64,000 nt of DNA from Mycobacterium seoulense (lineage in GTDB: Bacteria > Actinomycetota > Actinomycetes > Mycobacteriales > Mycobacteriaceae), in assembly GCF_010731595.1 (NCBI RefSeq), contig NZ_AP022582.1, forward strand, positions 5,208,001 through 5,272,000. Direction: 5' to 3'. The notes beneath the pieces were generated by a model, which did no database searches, was not told the DNA's origin, and saw only the letters and a program-made list of their open reading frames with translations. A program made the translations under genes and the position numbers. Of this stretch, positions 16,720 to 24,763 are shown piece after piece; position 1 is the stretch's first letter; every line of letters begins with the position of its first letter.

Positions 16720-17922
16720 ATGTCCAGCCACCAGCGTCCGCTCCGGGCCCTGGTGGTGGGCGCCGGGGTCGGCGGCATTTCGGTGGCCCGGGGGTTGTTG
16801 CGCGACGGACATGACGTCACCGTCTTCGAGCGGCGGCCGGACGTGCGGGCGCCCGGCGGCGCCGTGACGATCTGGTCAAACGGCGAAATGGTGCTTCGGC
16901 AACTCGGCGTGGAGATGGACGGGGCCGGTCAGCTGCTGTCCACCGTGCGGGCCCTGACGTCCACGGGACGCCCGCTCGCCACGCTGGACGTGTCCGCGAT
17001 CGCGGATCGGCTCGGCGCGCCCGTCCGCATGGTGCCGCGCCGGATCCTGCTGGAACGGTTGCTGGACGGCTTTCCGGCCGACCGCATCCGGTGCGACTCC
17101 CACGCGATCGCGTTGGCCGCCACGCCCGACGGGGTGCGGGTGGAGTTCGGCGACGGCAGCTCGGCCGAGGGGGATCTGTTGATCGGAGCCGACGGCCTGC
17201 ACTCGATGGTCCGGGAGGGCGTCGGCGGCCGGGCGGCGAAGCCCACCGGCTGGTGCAGCTGGCAGGGGCTCATCAGACTTGCGGAGATCCCGAACAAGGA
17301 CACCGCGCTGATGGTCATCGGCGAGCGGGGAAACCTTGGCCTGTGGCCGGCCGGTAGCTCCGAGGTGCAGTGGTGGTTCGACCTGCCCTGGTCGTGTGAC
17401 TTCGTGCGGCCGCAACGTCCGATCCAGACCCTCCGGTCTCATTTCACCGGGTGGTCCGACTCCGTCGATCGGGTGCTGGCGGCGTTGACCGACGACGATC
17501 TGGCGCCGTCGCCGTACCCGCATTTCCGGCATCCGATGCCCCCGGCGGGCCGGGGCCCGGTCACGTTGCTCGGGGATGCCGCCCATACGATGCCGCCCAC
17601 CCTGGCGCAGGGCGCCAACCAGGCTCTGCTCGACACGATGGTGCTGTGCAAGGCGCTGTCGGATCTGCCAGGCAACGGCGACGTTGTCAGTGCGTTGCGC
17701 TGGTATGAGAAGACCCGCCGGCGCAAGGTGATGGCCGTGTCCCGGGTGGCATCGCTGCCCGTCTCGCACGGTGAGGTCGTCCTGCGACCGGCGGCGTTGA
17801 TTCCCGACCGGCTGCAGGCTCGCGCGCTGACGATGTTTCTGCGTTGGACGAGTCACCGCCGGATGTCGGGGGAGATCAGCCGAGAAGTGGGGGCAGCGAC
17901 GGCCGGTCGATCCAGTCCATGA
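16720..17922 (+). CDS. FAD-dependent monooxygenase (UbiH/PHBH-type)
   Basis: A 400-residue flavoprotein of the p-hydroxybenzoate hydroxylase superfamily. The FAD dinucleotide-binding motif is LVVGAGVGGISVARGL with the terminal acidic residue in VTVFERRP; the second FAD motif is LLGDAAHTMPPTLAQGANQAL; the intermediate DG motif is LLIGADGLHSMVRE. It hydroxylates an aromatic or unsaturated substrate using NAD(P)H and oxygen. Its stop overlaps the start of the DUF4389 gene (ATGA), which overlaps a methyltransferase, so the three form one coupled operon. The combination of hydroxylase and methyltransferase suggests tailoring of a small molecule. It starts ten bases after rslA and could be read from the sigL promoter. 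Confidence 0.9.
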   Translation: MSSHQRPLRALVVGAGVGGISVARGLLRDGHDVTVFERRPDVRAPGGAVTIWSNGEMVLRQLGVEMDGAGQLLSTVRALTSTGRPLATLDVSAIADRLGAPVRMVPRRILLERLLDGFPADRIRCDSHAIALAATPDGVRVEFGDGSSAEGDLLIGADGLHSMVREGVGGRAAKPTGWCSWQGLIRLAEIPNKDTALMVIGERGNLGLWPAGSSEVQWWFDLPWSCDFVRPQRPIQTLRSHFTGWSDSVDRVLAALTDDDLAPSPYPHFRHPMPPAGRGPVTLLGDAAHTMPPTLAQGANQALLDTMVLCKALSDLPGNGDVVSALRWYEKTRRRKVMAVSRVASLPVSHGEVVLRPAALIPDRLQARALTMFLRWTSHRRMSGEISREVGAATAGRSSP

Positions 17923-18512
17923 ACGCCTCGGGCGAATTCATCACGGTACGGGGTGATTTCGACGCGCCCTCGCGCTGGCGCTGGCTGTTGAAGTGGTGCG
18001 TGCTGGCGGTCCCGCACTACCCCATATTGATCGGGCTCTATCTGGTCTATCCCTTGTCCACCGTGGTCGCCGGCGTCGTCATCTTGTGCACCGGGCGATA
18101 TCCGCGGCCCATCTTCGACTTCAACGTCGGCGTGCTGCGCTGGTCGTGGCGGGTGATGAATTTCAGGTTCCCGATGAACAGCACGGACGCCTATCCGCCT
18201 TTCACACTCGCGTCGCGGCCCGACTATCCCGCTGACCTGCAGGTCGAGTATCCGCAGCGGCTGAGGAACCGGGCCGTGTTGGTGAAGTGGCTGCTCGCCA
18301 TCCCGCACGTCCTGCTGTGCTGGTCGATGGAGCCCCTGCTGCAGGTGCTGTGCGTGATCGCCGCGGTGTCGTTGTTGTGCACCGGGACCATCCCGGCGGG
18401 GATGTTCGATCTCCTGCTGGGCATCGTCCGTTGGCGCTACCGGGTGGCCGTGTACGTGTCCCTGATGCGCGACGAATACCCGCCGTTCCGAATGGATCTG
18501 GGGAGCCAGTGA
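17919..18512 (+). CDS. DUF4389 domain membrane protein
   Basis: 197 residues from the ATG at 17919, which overlaps the monooxygenase stop. Two related halves are visible, each with two membrane helices: WLLKWCVLAVPHYPILIGLY ... TGRYPRPIFDFNVGVLRWSW and VLVKWLLAIPHVLLCWSMEP ... GTIPAGMFDLLLGIVRWRYR, each ending in a YPPF motif (DAYPPF, DEYPPF). This duplicated RWxxRV...YPPF pattern defines DUF4389, a family of unknown function common in actinobacteria. The gene is sandwiched and translationally coupled between a flavin monooxygenase and a methyltransferase, so it may anchor or present a lipophilic substrate to them; this is inference. Confidence 0.85.
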   Translation: MNASGEFITVRGDFDAPSRWRWLLKWCVLAVPHYPILIGLYLVYPLSTVVAGVVILCTGRYPRPIFDFNVGVLRWSWRVMNFRFPMNSTDAYPPFTLASRPDYPADLQVEYPQRLRNRAVLVKWLLAIPHVLLCWSMEPLLQVLCVIAAVSLLCTGTIPAGMFDLLLGIVRWRYRVAVYVSLMRDEYPPFRMDLGSQ

Positions 18513-19135
18513 CCCGTCGGAATCCATTGTTCCCGTACGTGTACCGGTTCGGTCAGCCGGTCTTCGACCGGCTGTTCTATCACCGGTATCGGCGTGCGGC
18601 GCTGAGCAACGCAACCGGCCGGCTGCTGATGCTCGGCCTGGGGCCGGGCACCGACTTGCGGTTCCTGCCGCCCACGGTGACCTCGGTCGCCGCCGTCGAG
18701 CCCGAGGCGCCGTTTCGTCGGATGGCGTCCCGCCTTGCCGATCGGCGCGGCATCGCCGTCGACATCGTCGAGGGGACCGGTGAGTCGATTCCCTTCCCGG
18801 ACAACAGCTTCGACTCGGTCCATATCGGCCTGGTGTTGTGTTCGGTCGACGACGTGGCCGCCACCCTCGGCGAGATCCGGCGCGTCCTGACACCCGGAGG
18901 CAGGCTGGTCGTCCTCGAGCACGTGCGTGGGGAGGGCGCGACGGGCCGGTTGCAGGATCTGGTCTCCAAGCCGTGGTCGTGGCTGGCCGCCGGTTGCGAG
19001 CCGAACCGGCGAACCCTGGATTCCATCGTCGCGGCCGGATTCGACACCACGGCGCTTCGTAGCATCCCGCGCACGCCGGTGCCCTTCCCGTGCAAGCCCC
19101 ACCTGCAGGGGTTCGCCGTCCTCATTCCACGCTGA
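18509..19135 (+). CDS. Class I SAM-dependent methyltransferase
   Basis: 208 residues from the GTG at 18509, overlapping the DUF4389 stop (GTGA). SAM motif I is LLMLGLGPGTDLRFLP, motif II VAAVEPEAP, then FPDNSFDSVHIGLVLCSVDD and the post-motif VLTPGGRLVVLEHVRGEG, the Methyltransf_11 layout. The C-terminus (GCEPNRRTLDSIVAAGF ... VPFPCKPHLQGFAVL) resembles the mycobacterial methyltransferase-like proteins acting on quinone-like or phenolic lipids. Its last 14 bases overlap the convergent ABC permease gene. The substrate is unknown. Confidence 0.87.
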   Translation: MTRRNPLFPYVYRFGQPVFDRLFYHRYRRAALSNATGRLLMLGLGPGTDLRFLPPTVTSVAAVEPEAPFRRMASRLADRRGIAVDIVEGTGESIPFPDNSFDSVHIGLVLCSVDDVAATLGEIRRVLTPGGRLVVLEHVRGEGATGRLQDLVSKPWSWLAAGCEPNRRTLDSIVAAGFDTTALRSIPRTPVPFPCKPHLQGFAVLIPR

Positions 19136-21614
19136 CGGCCTCGATGATGTTCAGCCGCGCCGCCCGCCGCGCGGGTGGCAGCGAGCCGAGCAGGCAGACC
19201 GCGAGCGCCCCCGCGGTGAACGCCAGGGCCATCGGGCTCAGGCGGAAGCCGACCTGGAAATTCATCATGTCCCCGCTGATGAGACTGAACAGCCACTGGT
19301 CGGTCAGGCCGAACAACAGCCCCAAAAGGCCTCCGACGAAACCGATTCCGGCGGCCTCGGCCAGCACCATCCGCAGGATGAACAGGCGGCTGGACCCCAT
19401 GGCGCGCAGCACACCGATCTCCCGGCGGCGCTCCAGCACCGAAAGGGTGAGCGTGTTGAGCAGCGCGACGGCCGCCACGGCCACGACGATGACCCACACC
19501 GCGTTGGCGATGAACATGCTCTGATGCAGCGGGGCTTCGAGCCCGGCCAGCGCCGCGCGACCGTCGTATACGTGGTTCGGCGCCGGCACCACCCGGCGGA
19601 TCTCTGCCAGCAGGCGTTTCGGATCCGTCCCCGGGGCGGCGGTGATCTGCAGGGTTGTCGCCGCCGGGCGATCGAACCATGCCCTCAGGTGGTCGAGATC
19701 GATTCCGACCGTTCCGATGACGGTCGAGAAGAACGGCACCAGGGCCAACACGGCCGTCTGCCGGGGACCGTGTGGTGTCTGCAGCTGCAGCCGATCGCCG
19801 GCGCGGACGTGCAGAGCGGCGCCGAGGTTCTGCGTGAGCACCACGCCGCGGCCGGCCAGGACGTCGGCGCGCAGGTGCTCATCGAGCGCGCGGAACAGCG
19901 AGTCGTGGGTTCCGGCGGAGAAGCCGTCGAGCAGAACGCGGGTGCCGCCGATCACGGCGAACCCGAATGCGCCCTCGGTCACCCGCGCCACCCCGGGCAC
20001 CGCCGCCACGCGTTCGGAAAGACCTTGCGGCAGAACGTCGGTGGGATAGCTGTCCGGCGGGTCGGCGCTCACCCATACGTCGGCGTCGGCGGCGGGGGAG
20101 AAGATGGCGCGGGCCGAGCGGATCATGTCGGCGTTGGTGCCGGTGATCACCACGGTGGTGACCACCCCGATCAGCACGGTCATCACGGTGGCCCAGACTC
20201 GTCGCGGCGCGCGTCGAATGGTGGCGGCCGCAAGCGCCCCGCAAGACCCGAACAGGCGAGCCGTCGCCGCCGTGGCCTCGACGATGGGTGCGGTGAGCGC
20301 GAAGCCCAGCGCGATCTCGGCGCTCAGGAGGGCGGCCATCGCGACGACGGCGAAGGTGCCGCGTTGGCCGATGACCACCCAGATCGACACCGCGAACACC
20401 GCGACGGCGCCCACCCCCGCGGCGACCCGCAGCCACCGCGGCACGGCGTCCGCCGCCGAGGCCCCGACCGGCGCCAGCGCCTCGATCGGCGCGACCTTGT
20501 ACACCTGCCGCGCGGCCATCGCCGCGGCGGCCACGGTGGTGAGTGCCGTGGCCGCGAGGGCCACCGGGATGGCGTAGCCGGGCAGCCCGTACTCGATACG
20601 TGCCTCGAGGCCCTGGGTCATCGCCGGGGGCAGCCGGCCGATCGCCATGCGCCCTGCCAGTATTCCGATGCCCGACCCGATGGCCCCGCCGACCAGTCCG
20701 AGGATCGCCGCCTCCCCGAGCACGTCGCCGACAATGGTGACGCGCCGGCCGCCTATCGCGCGCAGCATGGAGATGACCGGCCGTCGCTGGGTGATCGCCA
20801 TGGTCGTCGTCGTGTAGATCAGAAACGCGCCGACCACCATCGCGACCGCCGCGCCCAGCAGCGCCATGTAGTTCATCAGCTTGACGCCGTCGCCGGCCCG
20901 GGCCGCCCGCAGGCTCGGGGCGGCGACGATCGCGCGGCCGTTCACCGCGGCGGTGACGGCGGCCCGGACGGCGGCTTGGTCGGCGCCCGGCTTGGTGGTG
21001 ATCAGTATCGAGTCGAGTTGACCGAGGCGCCCGGTGACGGTCTGCGCGAGCGCGAGCGGGGCAAGGACGTAATGCCCGCCGTTGAGGCCGGCGAACTGCT
21101 CGCCCGCCAGCACCTCGCCGACCGTGACCGAACCCGAGCCCAATTGCAGCGTCTGGCCTTTCGTATAGCCGACCCGCGGCCCGACCTGGACAGCGTCGGG
21201 AGTCGAGGACAGCGCCTGCACCGGCCGGGTGACCGCGTCCTTCAGGGCGCCGCCCAGCGCGGCGGTCCTGGCATCCGCGCCGAGCAGCAACACTGGCCCC
21301 GTCGGCGTGGACGCGGAGGTCCGGATCATCGGCGCCGCGGTGGCGACGCCGGGAACCGCGGCGACGTCCGCCAGTATCGTGTCGGGGAATCCGGCGTCGG
21401 TGATGCCCGACACCTCCAGCGCCGCCACGCCGGCGATCCCGTCGGCCAGCCGGTCGACCGATCCGGTGATCGAGCCGAAGATGCCGAATATTGCGACCAG
21501 ATACGTTGCGGAGACGGCCATTACGGCGATCGACGCGAGCGTGCGGCGGCGATGCACGGCGAGCTCACGCAGGCTGAACACGCGCAGTCGGCTCGCGGCC
21601 GCCGATATCCTCAC
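19122..21614 (-). CDS. ABC transporter permease, double FtsX domain (MacB/LolE-like)
   Basis: 830 residues from the GTG at 21614, which overlaps the ATPase stop (GTGA). Two FtsX-type modules are present: an N-terminal helix (SIAVMAVSATYLVAIFGIFG), a large extracytoplasmic domain, three helices, then a second cycle starting with ATIRRAPRRVWATVMTVLIG and ending in a three-helix bundle near the C-terminus (VIVVAVAAVALLNTLTLSVL, ERRREIGVLRAMGSSRLF). The ERR-REIG-LRAxG coupling motif occurs twice (RRPVISMLRAIGGRR and ERRREIGVLRAMGSSR). Such permeases expel lipids, lipoproteins or small hydrophobic compounds rather than import. Divergent from a biosynthetic operon at 22374, suggesting it exports that product. 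Confidence 0.92.
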   Translation of the reverse strand: MRISAAASRLRVFSLRELAVHRRRTLASIAVMAVSATYLVAIFGIFGSITGSVDRLADGIAGVAALEVSGITDAGFPDTILADVAAVPGVATAAPMIRTSASTPTGPVLLLGADARTAALGGALKDAVTRPVQALSSTPDAVQVGPRVGYTKGQTLQLGSGSVTVGEVLAGEQFAGLNGGHYVLAPLALAQTVTGRLGQLDSILITTKPGADQAAVRAAVTAAVNGRAIVAAPSLRAARAGDGVKLMNYMALLGAAVAMVVGAFLIYTTTTMAITQRRPVISMLRAIGGRRVTIVGDVLGEAAILGLVGGAIGSGIGILAGRMAIGRLPPAMTQGLEARIEYGLPGYAIPVALAATALTTVAAAAMAARQVYKVAPIEALAPVGASAADAVPRWLRVAAGVGAVAVFAVSIWVVIGQRGTFAVVAMAALLSAEIALGFALTAPIVEATAATARLFGSCGALAAATIRRAPRRVWATVMTVLIGVVTTVVITGTNADMIRSARAIFSPAADADVWVSADPPDSYPTDVLPQGLSERVAAVPGVARVTEGAFGFAVIGGTRVLLDGFSAGTHDSLFRALDEHLRADVLAGRGVVLTQNLGAALHVRAGDRLQLQTPHGPRQTAVLALVPFFSTVIGTVGIDLDHLRAWFDRPAATTLQITAAPGTDPKRLLAEIRRVVPAPNHVYDGRAALAGLEAPLHQSMFIANAVWVIVVAVAAVALLNTLTLSVLERRREIGVLRAMGSSRLFILRMVLAEAAGIGFVGGLLGLLFGLTDQWLFSLISGDMMNFQVGFRLSPMALAFTAGALAVCLLGSLPPARRAARLNIIEAVSVE

Positions 21615-22306
21615 GCGGGGACCGCCGGTAGGTCGGAACCGACCCGCCCGTCCTGGAGCGTGATGATCCGATCGGTGGCCGCGGCGGCGTCCGAATTGTG
21701 CGTCACCATCACCACCAGCCGGTCGCGGCCCTCCTCGTGCGCCACCTCGGCGAGGAGCGCCAGGATCGAGGCGCCCGTCGCGGAGTCGAGGTTGCCCGTG
21801 GGCTCGTCGGCGAGGATGAGCGCCGGATCCATCATCAACGCACGCGCGACCGCGACCCGCTGCATCTGGCCGCCGGACAGTTCCGCCGGCCGGTGCTCGG
21901 TCCGGTTGCCCAGCCCGACGCGGTCCAGCAACCGGATCGCGTCCGGTTTGACCCGGCCCAGCCGGACGCCGTCGAGCAGCTTGGGGACCGCGACGTTCTC
22001 CCACGCCGACAGGGTCGGCAACAGGTTGAAGAACTGAAAGATGAAGCCCACGCGGTGATGGCGGAACGCCGACTGCTGCTCGTCGCCCAACCGGCCGATC
22101 TCCTCGCCGTCGAACGCGATCGAGCCGGAGTCCGGGGAGTCCAACGCGCCGAGCAGATGCAGCAGCGTGCTCTTACCCGCGCCGGAAGGCCCGACCACCG
22201 ACACGAACTGACCGTCCCCGAGGTGCAGGCTGATCCCGTCGAGCGCCCGGACCGTTTGACCGCCGACCCGATACTCGCGCACCACGTCGCGTAGTTCGAT
22301 GGTCAT
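21611..22306 (-). CDS. ABC transporter ATP-binding protein (LolD/MacB type)
   Basis: 231 residues. Walker A is VGPSGAGKSTLLHLLG, the Q-loop is FIFQFFNLLPTLSAWEN, the ABC signature is LSGGQMQRVAVARAL, Walker B is LILADEPTGNLDS and the switch His is in VMVTHNSDAA. The DEPTGNLDS form and FQxFNLLP are typical of the LolD/MacB/FtsE class paired with FtsX-type permeases. Start ATG at 22306 (MTIELRDVVREYRVGG). It is the first gene of the leftward exporter operon and is divergent from the TPP enzyme gene, with a 30-base inverted repeat between them. Confidence 0.95.
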   Translation of the reverse strand: MTIELRDVVREYRVGGQTVRALDGISLHLGDGQFVSVVGPSGAGKSTLLHLLGALDSPDSGSIAFDGEEIGRLGDEQQSAFRHHRVGFIFQFFNLLPTLSAWENVAVPKLLDGVRLGRVKPDAIRLLDRVGLGNRTEHRPAELSGGQMQRVAVARALMMDPALILADEPTGNLDSATGASILALLAEVAHEEGRDRLVVMVTHNSDAAAATDRIITLQDGRVGSDLPAVPA

Positions 22307-22330
22307 CTTGACACCACGAGGGTTGCCGGC

Positions 22331-22360
22331 GATCGGTTCACCCGCCGCGGTGAACCGATC
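22331..22360. promoter_or_regulatory. Perfect 12-6-12 inverted repeat in divergent promoter
   Basis: GATCGGTTCACC at 22331-22342 and its exact reverse complement GGTGAACCGATC at 22349-22360 are separated by six bases (CGCCGC). It lies between the ABC ATPase start (22306, leftward) and the TPP enzyme start (22374, rightward). A 24-base perfect match in 30 bases is far above chance for a 67-base gap. It is very probably the operator for the exporter and biosynthetic operons, perhaps bound by the MarR protein at 26857-27363, which is the only regulator in the cluster. Confidence 0.8.
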
Positions 22361-22373
22361 AACCGCCGGGGTC

Positions 22374-24131
22374 GTGTCTGATGACATGTTCGGCAGCTAT
22401 CGGGTGGTCGACCACATCGTCGGCCACCTCGGCGCGCTCGGGGTGGACCACGTCTTCGGTGTCGACGGCGCCAACATCGAGGATCTGTACGACGCCGCCC
22501 ACTTCGAGCCCGAGGTCACCGCGGTCCTGGCCAAGCACGAGTTCTCGGCGGCCACCATGGCCGACGGGTACAGCCGGAGCGGTGCCGGGCTCGGCGTGGT
22601 GGTGGCGACGTCGGGAGGGGGAGCGCTGAACCTCGTCGCCGGCCTTGGCGAGGCGTTCGCGAGCCGGGTTCCGGTGCTGGCCCTGGTCGGTCAGCCCGCG
22701 ACCACGATGGACGGCCGAGGCAGCTTCCAGGACACCAGCGGTTGCAACGGCTCGCTCGATGCCCGTGCGCTGTTTTCCGCGGTGTCGGTGTTCTGCGAGC
22801 GGGTGCTCGCGCCGGCCGACATCGTTTCGGCGTTGCCTCGGGCCGTCTCCGCCGCGCGCACCGGCGGCCCCGCGGTGTTGTTGCTGCCCAAGGACATTCA
22901 GCAGGCACGCATCACCGTCGACGACCCCATCGAGCCCCCGGACAGTTTCAGCGCGCCGATCGGAAACCCGCATCTCATCGCCGCCGAGCTGCGCCGCGCG
23001 ACCGGTCACGTCACCATCATCGCCGGCGAGCAGGTGGCCCGCGACGACGCCCGGGCCGAGCTCGAGCACCTGCGCGCGCTACTGCGCGCGCGGGTGGCCA
23101 CCGTCCCCGACGCCAAAGACGTCGCGGGCACACCGGGTTTCGGGTCGTCGTCGGCGCTCGGGGTGACCGGCGTCATGGGCCACCCGAGCGTGGCCGAAGC
23201 GGTGGCGGCCAGCGCGGTGTGCCTCATCGTCGGCACCCGGTTGACGGTCACCGCGCGCGGCGGCCTGGATGACGCGCTCGCGGCGGTGCGAACGGTGTCC
23301 ATCGGGTCGGCGCGGCCCTACCCGCGTTGCACCCACGTGCACACCGACGACCTGCGTGGTTCGCTGCGCCTGCTGATCCAGGCGCTGCGCGGTCATGGAC
23401 GCCCGAGCGGCCTGCGCGTGCCAGATCTGTTGCGCCGCACCGAGTTGACCCCGCCGGCCTGCCCCGGACCGGGAATCCGGTACCGCGACGCCCTCGCGGT
23501 GCTGGACCGCGTCCTGCCCGACGGGGCCGACATCGTGGTCGACGCCGGCAACACCGGCGCGGCCGCGATCCATCACCTGCCGGCGCGGCGCGGCGGCAGG
23601 TTCGTGGCGGCGCTCGGCATGGGCGGCATGGGCTACAGCTTCGGTGCCGCGATCGGGATGGCGTTCGGACGTGCGAACGGCGGCCGCGCCGCCGGCCGAA
23701 CCGTGGTGATCGCCGGGGACGGCGCGTTCTTCATGCACGGCCTCGAGGTGCACACCGCCGTGCAATACGCGCTTCCCGTGACGTTCGTGTTGTTCAACAA
23801 CAACGCCCATGCGATGTGTGTGACCCGTGAGCAGCTGTTCTATCAGAACCGCTACAGCTACAACCGTTTCCGGCCCAGCGCGCTGGGAACCGGTCTGGCG
23901 GCGATGTTTCCCGGGCTGACATCGGTCGATGTCAGCGAGCCCGCCCAATTGGCCGCGGCGCTTCGGGCGTCCCTGGACGTCGAGGGCCCGGCGGTGGTCA
24001 GCGTCGAGTGCGACGCCGACGAAATCCCGCCGTTCGCACCATTTCTCACCGCGCTCTCAGGAAACGCGGCTGTCACAGAACAGGTTTCGACCGCGAAGGA
24101 GAACCGGAACGATGTCGCTGCCAGCGCTTAA
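22374..24131 (+). CDS. Thiamine-pyrophosphate-dependent enzyme (acetolactate synthase/decarboxylase superfamily)
   Basis: About 585 residues from GTG 22374 (ATG at 22386 is possible). It has the three-domain layout of acetolactate synthase-type TPP enzymes: a pyrimidine-binding domain with the catalytic Glu in VLAKHEFSAATMADGY, a central domain, and a PP-binding domain with GDGAFFMHGLEV ... VLFNNN (GDG-x-NN motif for Mg-TPP). Such enzymes decarboxylate 2-oxoacids or ligate the acyl carbanion to aldehydes, thioesters or ketones. The end overlaps the next gene by 20 bases, so the four-gene operon is coupled. It is not IlvB; branched-chain synthases have different partners. Product unknown, but a C-C bond ligation is likely. 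Confidence 0.88.
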   Translation: MSDDMFGSYRVVDHIVGHLGALGVDHVFGVDGANIEDLYDAAHFEPEVTAVLAKHEFSAATMADGYSRSGAGLGVVVATSGGGALNLVAGLGEAFASRVPVLALVGQPATTMDGRGSFQDTSGCNGSLDARALFSAVSVFCERVLAPADIVSALPRAVSAARTGGPAVLLLPKDIQQARITVDDPIEPPDSFSAPIGNPHLIAAELRRATGHVTIIAGEQVARDDARAELEHLRALLRARVATVPDAKDVAGTPGFGSSSALGVTGVMGHPSVAEAVAASAVCLIVGTRLTVTARGGLDDALAAVRTVSIGSARPYPRCTHVHTDDLRGSLRLLIQALRGHGRPSGLRVPDLLRRTELTPPACPGPGIRYRDALAVLDRVLPDGADIVVDAGNTGAAAIHHLPARRGGRFVAALGMGGMGYSFGAAIGMAFGRANGGRAAGRTVVIAGDGAFFMHGLEVHTAVQYALPVTFVLFNNNAHAMCVTREQLFYQNRYSYNRFRPSALGTGLAAMFPGLTSVDVSEPAQLAAALRASLDVEGPAVVSVECDADEIPPFAPFLTALSGNAAVTEQVSTAKENRNDVAASA

Positions 24132-24759
24132 GGATATCCCCACCCCCATCGATGGGGTGGTCCGCATCGAAACCAGTCCACGGGAGAAGGCGACCCCGAT
24201 CATCATGGAGATGATGCGGTCGGTCTACCCGCACGATCAGGTCTTCGGGCAGTACTGCACGGTCAACGATTACGTCGCGTGCCCGCCGGACGAGTTGTAC
24301 GAGTACATGGCCGACACCCGCAGCCTCGAGGAGTGGACCTACAGCCTGCGCGGTTTCACGCCCACCGACGAACCGGGCCTGTGGCTGGCCTACGACCGGC
24401 TGGGCTCGGAGACCGAGATTTACACGCGCACCGTCGCCAACCCGGAGGCCCGGACCGTCGACTACCACTGCGCGTGGGATCAGGGCAAGCACCTGTGGAT
24501 GGTCTATCTGATGCGGGTGATCGACGCGCAGGTGGTCCTCGACAAGCCGGGATCGGTTGTGCTGTGGACCAATTGTCACCACCCGTTCTACGACCACAAC
24601 CCCTATCCGGAGACCGCGCCGGCGCAGCGCCCGGTGTGGGTGGGCGACTTCTGGGACATGTTCGGTGCCGGGCATGCGCTGGAGCTGCAGAACCTGAAGG
24701 CGATCGCCGAATACCGGCACCGCAACGGCCTGCCGGTGACGCCGGAATGGATGAGGTAG
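24112..24759 (+). CDS. SRPBCC-fold protein (polyketide cyclase/START-like)
   Basis: 215 residues, start ATG 24112 with AAGGAGAAC nine bases upstream, inside the end of the TPP gene. The middle region VNDYVACPPDELYEYMADTR ... SLEEWTYSLRGF is the start of a Bet v 1-like helix-grip fold (SRPBCC), which binds hydrophobic ligands and includes polyketide cyclases and aromatases. Unusual histidine/tyrosine-rich stretch WTNCHHPFYDHNPYPE may line the pocket or bind metal. Neighbours (TPP enzyme, KAS III-like enzyme, aminotransferase) suggest it shapes, cyclises or shuttles their product. No close named family is recognised. Confidence 0.72.
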   Translation: MSLPALKDIPTPIDGVVRIETSPREKATPIIMEMMRSVYPHDQVFGQYCTVNDYVACPPDELYEYMADTRSLEEWTYSLRGFTPTDEPGLWLAYDRLGSETEIYTRTVANPEARTVDYHCAWDQGKHLWMVYLMRVIDAQVVLDKPGSVVLWTNCHHPFYDHNPYPETAPAQRPVWVGDFWDMFGAGHALELQNLKAIAEYRHRNGLPVTPEWMR

Positions 24760-24763
24760 TCAC

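Noticed and set aside
18927..22037. A 1036-codon rightward open frame
   Set aside because: It is the antisense shadow of the ABC permease and ATPase genes; its translation is low-complexity His/Arg/Gly/Asp-rich, whereas the leftward frames show Walker and FtsX motifs.
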